Shown piece after piece: positions 8,388 to 9,944 of a stretch of DNA of 9,944 bases (position 1 is the stretch's first letter; each line of letters starts with the position of its first letter). A program made the position numbers and the translations under genes. Under the pieces are notes generated by a model. The model did no database searches. It worked only from the letters and a program-made list of their open reading frames with translations, and was not told the DNA's origin. Origin of the DNA: Deltaproteobacteria bacterium (GTDB lineage: Bacteria; Desulfobacterota; GWC2-55-46; DRQE01); assembly GCA_011371515.1 (NCBI GenBank), contig DRQE01000165.1, positions 1 to 9,944 of the forward strand. The letters are read 5' to 3'.

Positions 8388-9944
8388 ATGAGGAGTATCC
8401 TGTGGAGAGCCCTGCTACTGGGTGGATTTACGCTGTTTGCCCTTGTGCTCTTTTTACCATCCACACCGGTGGCAAAGTATCTGCCGGGCTTCTGGGCAAA
8501 CAACATACCCAAGATAAACCTTGGTCTCGACCTGCAGGGTGGTATGCACCTTGTGCTCGATGTGGATCAGGAAAAGGCAGTGGAGAACTACACCCAGAGG
8601 ATTGCCGGCAACATCGAAAACCTTCTGGACGAGAAGGCACTGCCCTACATAGAAGTGGAAAGGCTCGATGATGCAACCATAGTTATAAGATACGAGGGCG
8701 AGGAGACAGGCAAAGAGATAGAAGAACTCGTCTCAAAAGAGTATCCTATGCTTGAGGTGGCAGAGAAGGATGCTGAAAGGCTCGTGCTGAGACTTCCACA
8801 GGACGAGGTACAGAGGATAAAGGACTGGGCAACCACACAGGCACTTGAAACAATAAGAAACAGGATAGACAAGTTCGGCGTGGCTGAACCACTCATACAG
8901 CGTCAGGGTGAACGGGAGATAGTGGTGCAGCTACCGGGCCTTAAGGACCCTGAAAGGGCTATAGCACTTATAGGAAAGACCGCGGTGCTTGAGTTCCGCC
9001 TTGTTGACGAAGAGCACGACCCTTACAAGGCTATGGAAGAGGGACCACCCTTCGGGCTGGACCTACTTTATCAGAAGAAGGAAGACCCCAAGACAGGTAG
9101 AATAGAGAAGATACCCTACCTTGTAAAAAAAGAGGTGCTCCTTACAGGAGACCTTCTATACGATGCAAGGGTTGCCTTCGATTCCAGATTTAACGAGCCC
9201 TATGTCTCGCTTACATTCGACTCCACCGGTGCCCGCATATTCGAGCGTATTACCGCAGAGAATGTTGGCAAAAGGCTTGCCATAATACTCGATGGCAATG
9301 TCTACTCTGCCCCTGTGATAAGAGAGAAGATAGCAGGCGGCAGGGCAAGTATAACAGGCGGGTTCACCTATGAAGAGGCAGTTGACCTTGCCATCGTGCT
9401 GAGGGCTGGTGCCCTTCCAGCACCTGTTGAGATAGTGCAGAATGTAACCGTGGGTCCCACCCTTGGCAGGGACTCCATAGAGGCGGGCATAAAGGCTATA
9501 GTGCTTGGCGGCTTGCTGGTGCTTGCCTTTATGATACTCTACTACAGGCTATCGGGCATCATTGCAGACATAGCGGTTACGCTTAACATAATAATGCTTC
9601 TTGGGGCTATGGCATGGTTCGAGGCAACATTGACACTGCCCGGTATCGCGGGAATACTTCTGACTATCGGTATGGGTGTGGACTCCAATGTGCTCATCTT
9701 TGAGAGAATAAAAGAGGAGCTTCGTGCTGGCAGAACCCCTCGGTCTGCTGTGGAGGCAGGCTACGACAGGGCGTGGTGGACCATCGTGGACTCCCATGTT
9801 ACAACCCTCATAACGGCTGCCGTATTGTTCCAGTTTGGAAGTGGGCCCATAAAGGGTTTTGCCGTAACACTTAGCCTTGGAATACTTATAAACCTCTTTA
9901 CCGCACTTATTGGCACAAAGCTGGCATTCGACATACAGACAACG
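8388..9944 (+). CDS. secD: Protein translocase subunit SecD (3' end outside window)
   Basis: SecD is a membrane component that uses the proton gradient to help complete Sec-dependent export. The visible 519 codons begin at an ATG with AAAGGAGA at 8375-8382 in front. They show an N-terminal membrane helix (about 4-23), G-L-D-L-Q-G-G-M-H-L at 46-55, a large periplasmic region, and G-P-T-L-G-R-D-S at 356-363 leading into the helices of the RND-like membrane domain. The signature G-V-D-S-N-V-L-I-F-E-R-I-K-E-E carries D432, in the position of the conserved proton-path Asp. The frame is still open at the right edge, but most SecD proteins of this type end soon after such a point, so probably only a short tail is missing. 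SecF would be expected next. Asp-Ser-His in the last conserved loop, where Asp-Ala/Ser-Asn is common, is a minor variation. Confidence 0.97.
   Translation, partial: MRSILWRALLLGGFTLFALVLFLPSTPVAKYLPGFWANNIPKINLGLDLQGGMHLVLDVDQEKAVENYTQRIAGNIENLLDEKALPYIEVERLDDATIVIRYEGEETGKEIEELVSKEYPMLEVAEKDAERLVLRLPQDEVQRIKDWATTQALETIRNRIDKFGVAEPLIQRQGEREIVVQLPGLKDPERAIALIGKTAVLEFRLVDEEHDPYKAMEEGPPFGLDLLYQKKEDPKTGRIEKIPYLVKKEVLLTGDLLYDARVAFDSRFNEPYVSLTFDSTGARIFERITAENVGKRLAIILDGNVYSAPVIREKIAGGRASITGGFTYEEAVDLAIVLRAGALPAPVEIVQNVTVGPTLGRDSIEAGIKAIVLGGLLVLAFMILYYRLSGIIADIAVTLNIIMLLGAMAWFEATLTLPGIAGILLTIGMGVDSNVLIFERIKEELRAGRTPRSAVEAGYDRAWWTIVDSHVTTLITAAVLFQFGSGPIKGFAVTLSLGILINLFTALIGTKLAFDIQTT

Noticed and set aside
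8402..8676. Open frames on both strands inside the start of secD
   Set aside because: They overlap the well-supported SecD frame, which shows the signal helix and the G-L-D-L-Q-G-G motif; the others have no motif or start signal.

Overview
The window is a dense block of bacterial coding sequence. All twelve genes read on the + strand, with gaps of 0 to about 37 bases and several overlaps, so it looks like one or a few long co-transcribed runs. No gene-free stretch approaches 300 bases. I see no tRNA, rRNA, CRISPR array, insertion sequence or prophage gene. YajC, SecD, QueA and Tgt mark the organism as a bacterium. Heavy use of AGA/AGG for Arg and ATA for Ile, with GC near one half by eye, and the presence of RtcA, an AmrS-type radical SAM enzyme and an MTH1187-family protein, suggest a deep-branching, possibly thermophilic, anaerobic Gram-negative-type lineage (Nitrospirota-like is a guess). 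The taxonomic call is weak.

Left part (1-3462): the 3' end of a HypE-like AIR-synthase-superfamily protein, a small zinc-ribbon protein of the BCAM0308 type, the radical SAM enzyme of the AmmeMemoRadiSam system, a small MTH1187-family thiamine-binding-type protein, and RNA 3'-terminal phosphate cyclase RtcA. The conserved RtcA N-terminus has no ATG, GTG or TTG start; its frame enters across the stop codon of the previous gene, apparently at an ATA codon. This is the least well understood part of the window and the likeliest to hold something undescribed.

Middle part (3478-5879): a four-helix CopD/DUF4149-like membrane protein, an overlapping SAM methyltransferase, a two-helix DUF2065 protein, and an overlapping SpoIID/LytB-domain lipoprotein probably acting on peptidoglycan.

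Right part (5885-9944): queA and tgt (queuosine modification of tRNA), then yajC and secD (Sec translocon accessory subunits), a gene order known from many bacteria. SecD runs off the right edge. A stem-loop followed by six T spans the yajC stop codon and could act as a partial terminator or attenuator that lowers secD transcription relative to yajC.
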